NCBI RefSeq assembly: GCF_033807715.1 | Contig: NC_084592.1 | Location: 30,073,419 to 30,137,418, forward strand | DNA from: Cololabis saira | Lineage: Eukaryota > Chordata > Actinopteri > Beloniformes > Belonidae | Direction: 5' to 3' | Length of the DNA stretch: 64,000 bases | Shown here: piece after piece, positions 43,370 to 59,989 of the stretch | Numbering within the stretch: the stretch's first letter is position 1 | Layout: each line of letters starts with the position of its first letter | Position numbers and translations under genes: made by a program | Notes under the pieces: generated by a model | Database searches by the model: none | Seen by the model: the letters and a program-made list of their open reading frames with translations, nothing else | What the model was told of the DNA's origin: nothing

Positions 43370-44735
43370 CATAGTGAAGATGATAAGTTTGTTCCACCTC
43401 GATGGCAAATGTACAGAAAGACATCCACCTCAAGACCAACAACACGCCTTTCACAGGGAGACTCCACGCCAGGACAAATGTCTCGCTCAAGATCTCCATC
43501 CCTCATCCCAGGTCCACAAAACATCCCCAAAGGACACGGCAGCGAGGACGTGGAGTTGCAAGTAAGCGCCCCAAACAGGCTGTATCTGAATATGATTTAC
43601 TGGAAAGGTGGCATAATGCAGACGAATCAGACGTGGAGCCGCCATCACCCAAATTCAAGCCAAAACATCCGGTAGGGCCCAGAATCGACACCACAACGTC
43701 ATGGTCACCACTGAGCCTGTTCAAGCTTTTTTTTACCTCCAGTGTTTTGCACACTATGATAAATAATGCAAATGCTAATGTGGAGAGAAGAAAAACAGCA
43801 GGAATTAAATTTAATTGGTTTCCCCTCTCAGTACCAGAAATGCATGTATTTTTAGCAATCATCATTTTTGCATGGAAGATCTGATATGTGGTGTAGAGTA
43901 GGCAGGTTTGAGGCCATTTTTTGCTCTCTTCATCTGTGAAACATAAAAGAAGATGAAGAGAATAAAAGAAGGTATGGAACAGCAGCCTATGACCAGCTCG
44001 TGAAGATAAAGCCACTTTACAGTCAAATCCTTGATGCCTGCAATTCACTGAACCAACCAGAGAGGGAAATTACAATTGATGAGAGGATGGTGGCGAGTAA
44101 AGCCAGAATTGGTTTCAGGCAGTTTATGAGGGACAAGCCCACCAGGTTTGGATACAAACTCTTTGTCTTAGCAGATTATCATAGCAGGGTCTGTTTTCAC
44201 CAAGGAAAAACATAAAATATTCAGGGTGAGGGCCTCAGTTACACCTCTGTAATGGACTTGATGCACTTCCAACTGATTGTAGAAGGTTATCATCTTTATG
44301 TAGATAACTTTTATTCCAGCTATGCGCTTTTCCAGAAGCTCTCTGCCCACAACACACTGGCCTGCGGCACCATAAGACAGACACTCATTGGATTTCCAAA
44401 AACAACTCTAAATGATTTGCCAAAGAAAGCTGAGAGGGGGAGACATGAGGTGGTTACGGAAGGACAACCTCCTCTTTGTCAAATGGAAAGACACCTAACC
44501 GTGTACAGCTCTTTCCACAATGCCTTTACTGGACACACCACACAAAGGAGGGGGAAGGAGAATGGACAGTGGCAAGGTAAGAATGTAACTATTCCTGACC
44601 AACTATTTTACAACATGTACATGGAGTAAACCTTTCCGATGCCCTCATCCAGTACTAATCTGTGCATTGGAAGACGAGGAAATGGTATAAGACACTCTTT
44701 TACTATTTTATTGACATCGCTGTTGTAAATTATTC
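43370..44735 (+). pseudogene. piggyBac-type transposase relic (PGBD-like)
   Basis: Several frames together encode a piggyBac transposase. At 43680-43880: RIDTTTSWSPLSLFKLFFTS and WFPLSVPEMHVFLAIIIFAW. After a frame break: FEAIFCSLHL, then ITIDERMVASKARIGFRQFM with a catalytic Asp and RFGYKLFVLADYHSRV. From 44252: YHLYVDNFYSSYALFQKL with the second conserved Asp, CGTIRQTLIGFP, YSSFHNAFTGHTTQRR. After a further shift, NLSDALIQY and TRKWYKTLFYYFIDIAVVN run to about 44735. The C-terminal Cys-rich finger is not seen. At least four lesions. No TTAA-flanked ends were identified. Confidence 0.8.
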
Positions 44736-45160
44736 TTTTTTAATTTTTTTTATATAAAATTTTTTATTAATGTTTTTTTTTCCCATTTTATCACCCAGTG
44801 CTCCTACCTAAGTGACAGTCCTGGGCATTGCCATCCTCTACCAACCCAGGGAGGCTGATTTATTTGTTACACACACAGCCCCGGATGTAGACAACAGGTC
44901 CTGGAAGCAGATCTAGTGATTCATAAAATAAATGAACGAGTTTCGCGGCAACCATGTGTTATTTAGACGCTGCATCGTCTGTGTCCTGCTGTGCCCCATT
45001 CACTACCGTTATATGGAGAAGGTTGTAAAAAAACAAACTTTCCCTTTAATACCATCAATTGGAAAATAAACTAAATTGCTTTCATTAGAAGAGGGGGGTA
45101 AAGAAGATGTAAATGCAGATGATAGGGTCACATCTCTTTTGTAATGTATAGCCTACCTTC
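44736..45160. other. Unassigned stretch
   Basis: No gene or repeat terminus recognised; T-rich near 44740-44790. Confidence 0.35.
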
Positions 45161-45168
45161 CTCTAAGG

Positions 45169-45392
45169 CAGTGTTTCTCAATCCTGGTCCTCGTGGGCCC
45201 CTGGCCTGCATGTTTTAGATGCTACCCTGCTTCAACACACCGTGATACAAGTACCTGTGTCATCAACAGAGTTGTCCAGACCTTGGTGACAAGCTAATGA
45301 GGACCATAAATTAGAATCAGGTGTGTTAGTGCAAGGAAACATCTAAAACATGCAGGACAGGGGCCAACGAGGACCAGGATTGAGAAACACTG
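45169..45392. mobile_element. 224-bp palindromic hAT MITE, copy 2
   Basis: Same length and ends as the copy at 3911-4134 (CAGTGTTTCTCAATCCTGGT, complement at the right), flanked by a perfect 8-bp duplication CTCTAAGG at 45161-45168 and 45393-45400. By eye it differs from copy 1 at roughly a dozen positions. Confidence 0.93.
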
Positions 45393-45450
45393 CTCTAAGG
45401 GAACTAGCACCGATATGTCGGGTGCAGGGGGCCACAGTGTCCCTCGAGTG

Positions 45451-45672
45451 ACCTGTCAGGTTTCCTGTCTTTCATGTTACTAGCTTCCAATGATCTGTCA
45501 GGTACTACCCATTCCCATATAAAAAGAGAATCACAACATGTGGCCTCAGACTCAACTGTCCAGCCTGCACTGATTGTGCATCAGTTAAAATAAACTTTGG
45601 TAATCTCGAGCTCACCGATGTTGTAGTTTGTTAAGGATCTGTGCTCTCTATTTATAAAAAATTGCCACAACA
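45451..45672 (+). repeat. LTR-like or promoter-like block (weak)
   Basis: A TATA-like CATATAAAAAGAG at about 45518 is followed about 70 bp later by AATAAACTTTGG, the order of TATA box and polyadenylation signal in a short LTR. Possible starts read TGTCAGG, and a possible end is CCACAACA or CTGACA after 45738. No target duplication fits, so I leave the borders open. Confidence 0.3.
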
Positions 45673-45727
45673 CTGTCATGGTATCAATCATTAATATGTG
45701 TGCAGACAAGGTAAAAAAAAAAAAAAA
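45673..45727 (+). mobile_element. Extremely 5'-truncated poly(A) retroposon (about 40 bp plus tail)
   Basis: CTGTCATGGTATCAATCATT continues to CAGACAAGGT and about 14 A. The piece is flanked by TTGCCACAACA at 45662-45672 and 45728-45738, extended by preceding A residues. The same 3' end, with its own poly(A) and duplication, occurs at 59369-59420, so this is an L1-style target-primed insertion. Confidence 0.85.
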
Positions 45728-46201
45728 TTGCCACAACAACCCTCTGACAACAAATGATCAAATTCACCAATGCTGGTATGTTCCTTAGAAATGGATAAAC
45801 CTAATTAAGCCAAAGCAATTCATTCAATATTTTTTAATCTTCATGCACCGCTGCCATGCATGCTTCAGATGTTTTCGTGCTCCAAAACACCTGAAACAGA
45901 TGATTGGATCACCTCAGCAACTCCTCATCAAGATTTGCAGGTCTGGTAATGGCCCATTAATTTGGCCCAGTTGTGTTGGTAAGAAAATTCTTAAGCATAA
46001 TGCAAAGAAGTGGGCCCAGAGGATAGCATGTGGGAAAAGGCAAACTATTCTTTTTGAGCTGGGACACTGCATAAAATACAATGAGAGACACATCAATGAT
46101 TTGCAATCCTCTGTCAAATTAAAAATAGAACAAAGTCAGAAAATGAGCTTAGAAAACAATGCCAACAACACATTGCAATAGAGTTATGATGTATTGTTGG
46201 T

Positions 46202-51040
<4,839 letters not shown>

Positions 51041-51083
51041 TGAGTTGTGGAAGGAGCTTCTTCAAGAGTTTTGGTGTGGCTCA

Positions 51084-51125
51084 CTTGAGCGCCCCCCAAG
51101 TGAGCGGCGCTCACTTGGGGGGTTC
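51084..51125. repeat. GC-rich palindrome
   Basis: CCCCCCAAGTGAGC and GCTCACTTGGGGGG are perfect complements with only GGC between, forming a strong stem. Related TCACTTGAGCGCC and AAGTGAGCGCCGCGG copies lie on each side. Confidence 0.9.
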
Positions 51126-51199
51126 ATCCAAGTGAGCGCCGCGGCAGCGAGGCGCTCGAACCCAAACGTACTGGTCAGTGGGCTGATAAGAGAGGGGGG

Positions 51200-52796
51200 G
51201 CCAGGAAGGCGTTGGATATGGGGGGGAGGGGTGTGTGTCAGTGAGTGTGTGTGTGAGTCAGTGACGCGATAAGTCCGAGAACCTTCGCCCAGAGTTCAGC
51301 CAAAAGTCCTTGATGTTATCAGGCAGCGGTACAGTTCTGGGAGGGAGATTCGCATGTGTGGGAGAGGGGGAGGATTGAGTTGGGTGCAGAGCGTCATGTT
51401 TACATTCCTCCAGGGAGATTTGTGACGAAGAGGCCTGCCAAGCCGCTCCATCAAGGGCAAATTAAATCAACAATTTGCAGGCAGCTCAGTCATTTTCCGT
51501 CTGCCTTTTAGTCTTCTGGTTCCTCAATAAACTCTGATCAGACGAATTTGTGATCAATCCCCGCCAAGCCGGGTACCCAGCTTCTCCAAGGTGTTCTCCA
51601 TCTTGTTAAAGAGCTCAAAGACCCCTGCTAGCCTACGATTCTGTTCAAGAATCGCATCCAGCTTGCGGCCCTGCTCACCCAACGTTAAAGTCTGAGTGCG
51701 GAGCCCCGTGCTCAATCCTTCAGCAGCTTCGGGTAGCTCAGAGAGGGCCAGAACGGCTCCCGCAGACTTACGCGATTGTCGATAGGCCAGGAAAATCCCC
51801 ACTCCAATTAGAAGAAATCCTGCTATCATAAATCCAATTATGAAGGCGTCTTCAATATCCTCGACAGATAAAATTTTGAGACACATCGGGCGCCAGTTCT
51901 TGTACGCGTCCATCGTGTAACCAGCAAAAAATGTCCCGTCGGGGCAGGATGGCGCCCTAACCCCCTGACTTCTCGTTGCAAAAATTTGGTCAATGGTGCT
52001 GAGAGACCAGTTAATCAATTCCATGATGTAGAGTTTTCGGAGGAGTGAAAAAGGAGAGGCTCTGAAGCGACAGGACAAAAAGCAGACAAAAAGCAGGCAG
52101 GCAGGGAAGGTTGATAAGGGAGAAGGAGCAGAAAAGCATCCGCCTTCGCTGAGAGCCGGAAGAAAGTTGAATGACCAGAGCGCACGTGTGAAGTTTAGTT
52201 TCACAGTGGTGCATTTCTGTGTGGGAAAGATCAGAAGGTCTTCGGTTTCTGGTAGCGAGAAATTATTTAAGAGTGTCTGTTATTTTACTTTTCTTCTCTA
52301 TTTCTCTTTTCCTCTCCTACTAATCCCCACACACACACATACAGGCGCTTATCTCTGTCATAAATTCCTGAGCCACTCTGAGCTACCGACCCACACACAC
52401 ACACACACACTTGATTTCTTGTCCCTGTTAATGTAGTGAGCCATCAGAATTTATCCGAAGTGTTGTTTCACCATCTGCTTGACACTGGTGTAAATACATT
52501 CTGATTGAAAGAAGTCATCCTTGTTTATTTTGCGCACGTTTGGCAGCCAATGTTGGTTGCCGGAGCCTGTGTTCGGATTTCATCCTTCAATTGTTATTCT
52601 GAAGAATAATTCATCTTGAGACTGATTTTGCTGTAGTTATCATTTTCCTGGTTGACCAGGTTGTGCCCCGTCTCGATTAAGTCATTTTGATAATTCAATT
52701 TGATAAATAATCTACCTTATTAATTATTAATAATTGTTGAAGGACAATTATTAAACTCTCTTGATAACTGAAACAGCATCTACTTGTAGCACAACA
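51200..52796. repeat. LTR-like region with antisense ORF
   Basis: The right 300 bp (52480-52796) aligns with the right end of the solo LTR at 55188-56850: both show a CTGATTGA block, GTGTTCGGA, a TTAATTATTAATAATT block, a TTGATAACTG block and a final ...CAACA. The part at 52171-52400 is shared with 38256-38465. A left TG end was not found. On the minus strand it carries the membrane-protein ORF at 51554-52024. A SINE is inserted directly after its CAACA end. Confidence 0.55.
51554..52024 (-). CDS. Unknown 156-residue single-pass membrane protein ORF
   Basis: The frame is open from 52204 (216 codons), but I start it at the internal ATG at 52024, because the 60 upstream codons look like translated non-coding repeat. 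From there: a lumenal/external-type N-terminus of about 58 residues with Cys27 and Cys48 and several Trp/Tyr; a 22-residue hydrophobic span at about 60-81 (AFIIGFMIAGFLLIGVGIFL); a basic stop-transfer YRQSRKS; and a C-terminal amphipathic, probably coiled-coil tail at about 95-150 rich in Leu, Glu and Arg. No signal peptide precedes it. I recognise no family. It is antisense to the inferred LTR orientation. It could be a retroelement accessory gene, a captured gene or a chance ORF; the membrane-plus-coil design speaks against chance. Confidence 0.45.
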   Translation of the reverse strand: MELINWSLSTIDQIFATRSQGVRAPSCPDGTFFAGYTMDAYKNWRPMCLKILSVEDIEDAFIIGFMIAGFLLIGVGIFLAYRQSRKSAGAVLALSELPEAAEGLSTGLRTQTLTLGEQGRKLDAILEQNRRLAGVFELFNKMENTLEKLGTRLGGD

Positions 52797-52797
52797 T

Positions 52798-53142
52798 GGA
52801 GCGGCAGTAGCTCAGGTGGAAGAGCGGGTCGTCCAATGATCGGAAGGTCGGCGGTTCGGATCCCGCTCTGTCCCATTTTGCTGTCGTAGTGTCGTTGGGC
52901 AAGACACATTACCCACCTTGCCCCGTGTGAATGTGTATGAATGTTGGTGGTGGTCGGAGGGGCCGTTTGGCGCCATATGGCAGCCACGCTTCCGTCAGTC
53001 TGCCCCAGGGCAGCTGTGGCTAAAAAACGTAGCTACCACCACCAGTGAGGATGTGTATGAATGAATAATTATCTCTGTAAAGCGCTCTGGGTGCCTTGGA
53101 AGGCAGAAGGGCGCTATATACAACCAAGTCATTATTATTATT
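52798..53142 (+). mobile_element. tRNA-headed SINE, full-length copy
   Basis: The head contains a box-A-like TAGCTCAGGTGGAAGAGCGG and a box-B-like GGTTCGGATCC, internal Pol III promoter elements derived from a tRNA. The body holds GGGCAAGACACATTACCCAC, and the tail GGGCGCTATATACAACCAAG plus (ATT)n. AACAT occurs on both sides (52793-52797, 53143-53147) as a short possible target duplication. Its 3' part was probably mobilised by a partner LINE with the same tail, not identified here. Confidence 0.9.
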
Positions 53143-53147
53143 AACAT

Positions 53148-54575
53148 CTTGTATGTCTTCCATTTTCTAATAATTGCTCCCCCAGTTGATTTCTTCACAC
53201 CGAGCTGCTTTCCTCTTGCAGATTCAGTCTTTTCCAGCCTGGTGCAGGGCTACAATTTGTTTCTCACGTCCTTTGACAGCTATTATGTCTTGGCCATAGT
53301 GGAGTTTGGAGTGTGACTGTTTGAGGTTGTGGACAGGTGCCTTTTACACTGATAACCAGTTAAAACAGGTGTCATTAATACAGGTAATGGGTGGAGGACA
53401 GAGGAGCCTTTTAAAGAAGAAGTTACAGGTCTGTGAAGCCAAAAATCTCAAATACTTATTTTACCGAGGAATTTACCAATTCATTCAGTAAAAATCCTAC
53501 AATGTGATTTCCTGGATTATTTCCCCCCATTTTGTCTCTCATAGTTGAAGTGTACCTATGATGAAAATTCCAGGCCTCCATGTATATGTATTTTGTATAT
53601 GTATCTATCATATGTATTTTGAAGTTGTTATAAATCAAATACTTTCTTGACAAAACGTACTTGGAGTTTTGACATATTGGCTTTAGGGCTTCTTGTTCTT
53701 CTTGTCTTCTTCTTGTTTCTTGTTTGTTCTTGTTTTTAATGTATTTGGCCACTTTGATTTACACTTCACTCAGAATTTCATTTTAAGCAGTGAAAGTCTT
53801 AGTGGGTTTTGATCCAGAGACATAAGAATGTGCTGAACTGAGACTATGAAGACAAGGTTGGTCAACATCAATTCATGTTATTTTTTTCTCATTCATACTG
53901 AGAACTTTTGATACAGCTCTCGGTAGGGTAGGCTAAACACCTACCGGAGGAATGAAACACATGCATTTCTATTATTCATTAAAGTTAAGGTTTTGTAATA
54001 ATGTTCCGCTGTTGCACCTTCGCTTTATGAGAATGTAGTGAATGCATTTTTGCAGCATATACCAACAATCATTGTCATTGTTTTTATGGTTATTATTATC
54101 ATTATTATTATTTGCAGCTAAAGATAAAAGTAAGCAAAGCTGAAACAAATTTTACATATTTGGCTGAGCCAAGGACAGATTATCTAACAACTGCAAATAA
54201 ACAAGCAATGGTCTCAAAATAGACTCAGACCTGGGCAGATCTAACTTTCCCACCCTTGTCATCTACACTTTCCTAAACAGTTTTATTGCTCATATTTGAG
54301 GTGTTGTTTTGTTTTCGGTGTAAAAGTAGACACATTTTGATTAAAAAAAACTTTAATCATGTCTTTACTGCTAATAAAGAAAAATAGGAAAATTGGGTAG
54401 AAATAGAGGTGAAGAACATAGATCATTCTACTCTGACCTGGGTCTGTCCCCCTATAAAAAAAATAGAACCAGAGTAATGGAAGTGCTGTGGGATTCCTCT
54501 TACCTGTCCATTGGCTAATAGCTAACCTGTCAAGACCATGCACCCTGCTCTACTGACAGACTCCATATAGCCATT
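53148..54575. other. Mostly unassigned stretch with one repeat fragment
   Basis: 53605-53700 is a partial arm of the inverted-repeat element at 40578-42759 (TTCTTGACAAAACGTACTTG, then GGAGTTTTGACATATTGGCT). It is followed by a small CTTCTTGTT repeat at 53690-53735. Nothing else is recognisable. Confidence 0.5.
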
Positions 54576-54582
54576 CCATCCA

Positions 54583-54712
54583 TCTATTCATCCATCTATT
54601 CATCCATCTATTCATCCATCTATTCATCCATCCATCCATCCATCCATCCATCCATCCATCCATCCATCCATCCATCCATCCATCCATCCATCCATCCATC
54701 CATCCATCCATC
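54583..54712. repeat. (CATC)n microsatellite
   Basis: CATC units with a few CATCTATT variants at the left. It is continuous with the minus-strand LINE tail to its right, which probably seeded it. Confidence 0.95.
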
Positions 54713-54850
54713 CCTCTATCCACCCATTATCTATTCCAGCTTATTCCTATTAAGGGTCACAGGTCATGGAACCTATCCCAGCCCTCTTCGGGTGAAAGGC
54801 CGGGGTACACTTTGGACAGGTTGCCAATCTATCCACATATTCTTCATTCA
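54713..54850 (-). mobile_element. LINE 3' end with (GGAT)n tail, minus strand
   Basis: In reverse it reads CAACCTGTCCAAAGTGTACC, then GGCTGGGATAGGTTCCA and CTTAATAGGAATAAGC before the GGAT array. This arrangement is typical of RTE-type LINE 3' ends in fish. No coding part is left. Confidence 0.7.
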
Positions 54851-55001
54851 TATCCTCTCTTTGATCCAGCCTTTGCACAAGAGCCGAATGTTCACTGGTG
54901 GTGTAATATTCCATACGGTGACACACACTGTTACTCACTATTACCTTCATGCAAATAAGTATGAGTAATTGTTACATTTTTGGCATGTTTGATCAACTTA
55001 A

Positions 55002-57205
55002 AGGGGACCTATTATGAAAAACATGTTTTTTCTTGCTTTAACATATATAAAGTGGTCTCCCCTCAGCCTGCCAACTCAGAGAAGGAGGAAAGCAACCAAA
55101 TTCTGCAGTGTCTGTACAGCCGCCCGGATGAGCCATCCAGTGTGATGTGGCTTCTACGAGCCGTTCAAATTCTGCTCCCTTTCGTTATGTTGGGCGTCGC
55201 CCACGTGAACTCTGGACTTATAAATGTGTATGAACATTTTGTGAATGTGTATATTTGAAACTTTGAAACTGCTCAGCTGAAAACCGGCTGCATGTGCCTC
55301 CTGGTGATCTCGGCCGAGATAGTCCGTTTACGACCCCCATGGCCTAGCTCGAGATAGTAAGTTTACGACACCTAGGAGGGGGGCCAGGCGCAGTATAGCC
55401 CCCACAAACCCAGCAGGGTTCCTGCCAGACCTGGAGGAACAAAGGAAAAGACAACGCAAAGGGACCAGGAACAGACTCCCTGGGGTGACGACACCAGGGG
55501 GGGTTCAGACTAAATGGAGCCCAGGAAGCGAGCCCTGAAGGGGGGGACTGTCCCTCTCAGTAAAACCGCCCCAAGCCCAAAAGCGGGAAGCACCCAATCA
55601 CTTGCCAGGGGCTGGTGACATCACGCAGCCCGCGGAACTCAAAAGCTCCCTTCCTGCCCAGTGCTCAGGCTCTCCCTCAGCCAGCGGACCGGACAAGACG
55701 TGCCTGCCGACCGAGGCAGCCACGGCCGCATCTACCCATTTATTCCTGAGCGCTGCGACGAGACGGGGGGGGGGAGCCGCTTCGAGCCTGGAGTGTCCGG
55801 CGGAGCGTAAGACCCGTTACCACGGAGCGCACTGCGCTCCCAAGTTTCTCTCTTTTCTAATTTCTCTCTCCGCTCTAAGTTCTCTCCCGAGGAGGGCCTG
55901 ATCCTCCGGTCAGCCTGCCAGCTCAGCCCGAGGAGCACCCAGCCACCTGTGTCCGTGAGGCCCACGCGCTCAGGAGCCCGGACGGGAGCCCGCACGTCCG
56001 ACGAGTGGACCGGATCCCCGCGCGCACCGAGACGCCGTGATAGGCTCCGTTGACCAGGGCGGGATCGCCCGGCTGCTGCACCCCTGTCTTTTTATTTCTT
56101 CAGAGTCGAAGGAGAAGAGAGAGAGACGAGAGACTGCTTGGACTGAAAGCCGAGAGGAACGAGGCCGCATCGGACTGGAACCCCCGACAGAACCCGCAGC
56201 CCAGATGCAGAATCCAGAGGAGACGTGAGGCTGTGTTTGGGCGATCAGTCAGTTAGAACGGTGTAAAGCTGAACTTATGTTTAATGAGATTACTGTATGC
56301 GTATTACTGTACGTTATCATTATTGTGTTCTTTATCATCTTTATTATTATTACATTTGATTCTTTTCTTTTCATTCCATGCATTTAACGTTTATGTTGCA
56401 TTTTATTGATTGTTGTTTTTCTAGTTAGGTAATGGTTTTGTAATAAGGTAGTTTTGCCATCGGGACTTATTGGGTATTTATTTACCATCTTTTGATACCC
56501 GTATGTGAATAAATCCTGATTGATTTTTTTAACGAGTGGTTGTTGTTATTTCATGCAAGATTTGGTCACAAATTGATTTGTTTAAGCAGAGCCTAGTGTT
56601 CGGACATCACGCCTTCACTGTTATTCTGTAAGATTTGCTGTTCTGCAGGATAATTCAAAAATCATATGAGACTGATTTTCTGCTGTTTTAGTTATCGAAT
56701 TCCACCGGAGTAAGGCCCCCTACGAGAATTATCATTTTTGATAATACAATTTGATAAATAGTCAACTTTATTAATTATTAATAATTCTTTAATAGAATTA
56801 TCATTAGCCTTGATAACTGGACAGCCAAGCTACCTATGAGTTGCCCAACAGTTACGTAACCAAAATGCAATTTGCATCGGTTGGCCTCCGATGCGTGAAA
56901 CCACGCCCACAACTAACTCTGGCCGGAACAACAACAGCAACTCCGCCAGCCGGAGCTTCCGCCATTTTTTCGTAGCGGTGTATCCTGTCATTCAGGCAGC
57001 TAATCCGCACAGAGCCTCATTATCATAGCCTCCCCGCCCACTCAGAATCCAGCATAGAGAATGTGGTTAGAGAATGGGAGGATAAAGACATGGCTCAGAG
57101 GCTGAATTTCTCATTTATTTAGCAAAAACAATCAAAAGCTTGTTTTTAAGACATTCAAGGCCTGTTTAAAATAGGTAGGCTATTAGATGCCATAATAGGT
57201 CCCCT
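55002..57205. mobile_element. Kolobok-like MITE, copy 2, split by a solo LTR
   Basis: AGGGGACCTATTATG to CATAATAGGTCCCCT, a perfect 15-bp inverted terminus, flanked by TTAA at 54998-55001 and 57206-57209. Its own sequence (55002-55187 and 56851-57205, about 540 bp) matches copy 1 at 919-1430 for most of its length. It differs most around the LTR insertion point. Confidence 0.88.
55188..56850 (+). repeat. Solo LTR, 1663 bp, in the Kolobok-like element
   Basis: It starts TGTTGGGCG and ends TTGCCCAACA, a complementary TG...CA pair, with a perfect 4-bp duplication GTTA at 55184-55187 and 56851-56854. A polyadenylation-type AATAAA is at about 56509. No gag, pol or env is present, and a second LTR is not nearby, so this is a solo LTR left by LTR-LTR recombination. 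The 4-bp duplication and unusual length fit retrovirus-like (spuma/ERV-L or related) or large-LTR elements, but I cannot assign it. The ORF at 55602-55901 is GC-driven and unsupported. Confidence 0.75.
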
Positions 57206-57209
57206 TTAA

Positions 57210-58680
57210 ACATAACAGACAACAATGTTGACACAACTTAATGATTTATGGCTTGTGTTTCCTGACAACTTGGAATTAACAGTCGCATGTAAAAAAAAGT
57301 CATAATTTTTTAGCCAACAAAAAAGATGTCCCTCCTTGATTTGTTTCTTTTATATTAAACCAGATTGGGTGTAGAATTTAATAATGTACTGTCTGTACTA
57401 CATTCAGCAGTGGAAATGATCTCTCAAGACTCTCTTAAGAGCTCACACCTCCCATCCCATCGGAAATTTTTTGCAAAGGTTCAGGTTTCAGTAAAGAGCT
57501 TCTCCTTCCCTCCTCTTCACATTGATAGAGATAAAGAGTGTCAGCGATTCCCCCCCACACCGTCTTGGGGCAGAAATAGCATTAACATAATGGGTTTTTT
57601 AACACTGCACCTTAGTTGCCAGAAGGCTCCGTGGAAACTAACTGACGAGGCCCATTAGTGGTTAACTGGCAGTGAGCCAGTGCTTGCATATCCATTCAAA
57701 CCAAAGGACATTAGAGGGGGTGGCATACGAAAAAAGGTCATCAATTTTTCATGCTGAGTGAATTCATCAATTTAGAAAGAAAAAAGAAACAGAAAGAAGC
57801 CAAATAAAAATGCCATAGTATAGCACCAAATCACACATACATGTATATTAGATTTTGTATTATTTAAAATAAGTGTGTTTATTTATTCAGTTATTTATCA
57901 GGCTTAGACAGCCCTGTCTTGGACTGATGACTTTTTTTTTGTTGTAGACCCCAACTCATGGCCCAGGGAATGGGATAAGCTCCAGACCCCCACAACCCTG
58001 AACAAATTCATCAGGCATGGAGAGTAAACAAATGACTGAACCTTGAGACAGAAAATGCTTTGAATTAAAGGCTTTATTAAGTAGCAAATAAGAAGGAAAG
58101 AAAAGCATGTGATCTCTGTTACATAAATAAAGTCCTTATGAAAAAGCAGAAGCATGTCATAATTTGCCTTCTTTTGGCTTATTGTTCTCAGTGATTTGAA
58201 ATGTAATATCTTAGGTGCACACATTATATTGAAAAAAACAAACCAACAAATGTATTAACTGTACAACTGTAAAATTTTGAAGGACGTCTTTGTGACTTCA
58301 TCTTCTCTGGTAAAAGCATAGACTTGTGAGTACTCCAGCATGACGTTCTCCATCTACTCTGATCTATACATACAGTATATGCTAATTTATGTATCATGAA
58401 ACAGACACAAAACTAAAGCCATTACGAGGCAGTGGCATGTAATGTTGTATAATTGTGTGCTGGTAACACCGAATTAATACCAATAGAAAGTAATTTAGTA
58501 GATATGTTGTTGCGGATGCAAAGATTCAAAAGTCCATTGAGTGAGAAAAATATGCATTAATTAGTGTTTGAAGGAACAACAGGAGTGCAGAGATGTCGGT
58601 TGGAGTCCTTATTGCTCATTGGTTTCTCCTTCTTTATTGCTTTTCTTTTCTCTTTTCCCTTTCATGGAATTTTACTAAAT
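57210..58680. other. Unassigned stretch, possibly with conserved non-coding sequence
   Basis: No gene. 57380-57700 is complex, microsatellite-free sequence with moderate GC. A 97-codon ORF (57365-57658) has no domain. Confidence 0.35.
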
Positions 58681-58816
58681 CTACAGTGGCAAGAAAAAAG
58701 TACACCAAACCCTTTGGAATTGTTGGTTTTCTGTATAAATGTACCATAAAATGTGATCTGATCTAAATAACTGGTTGAACCAAATTTGCCAGCAGTGATT
58801 TTAGATAAGTGCTTCT

Positions 58817-59420
<604 letters not shown>

Positions 59421-59989
59421 AGATAAGTGCTTCTGGTGGGCTCTGACTGCACCACTTCGAGAGGATTTGCTTTTACAGATGCCTTTCTGGTGGATTTACT
59501 TTGATGTTTGGATCATTGTCCTGCTGCATCACTCAACTGTTAAGCTTCTGCCGCAGCCATCCTGATATTTACCCATATGAAATCATTGGTACTCTTTACC
59601 CACTTACCCCTGAAATAGTGAAGCAAGGCCAAATCATGAGAATTCGCGTTTCCGTTACAGCATTTTTCAAAAGGAAAGCGAAACTCTGAATTTGCGATAA
59701 AGGTACAGCTTCGGTGGGGGTCTGTGTTTCCATTCCAACAATGTTTTCCTTTTATGAACGTAACTCTCCATATCTTGTCCTGTGAGACTTCTTTTCAAAA
59801 CAATGAAAAACAAGAACTCAACTTTAAAGAAGATGGACAAAAATATCTTTAGTCATTGACAAATTATTGCAATTGCCGCATCACGAAAATTGTCAACAGA
59901 GGATGAAGGCAGCATATGATCATTTGAATGATCACCCACTTCCCTAACCCAAAGACAAAGCCCTTATGTAAAATAGTAATGTACAGTAT

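Noticed and set aside
45451..45746. Definite solo LTR with TGTCAG...CTGACA ends
   Set aside because: The flanking bases (GACC and ACAA) do not match, so I kept only a weak LTR-like annotation.
52798..52880. tRNA gene
   Set aside because: Box A and box B are present, but the sequence is the head of a SINE. It lacks a folded acceptor stem and an anticodon arm that closes, and it recurs at 36250-36318 with the same SINE body.
55602..55901. 99-codon plus-strand ORF and its antisense partner in the solo LTR
   Set aside because: Both strands are open because of GC richness. No start context, no domain.
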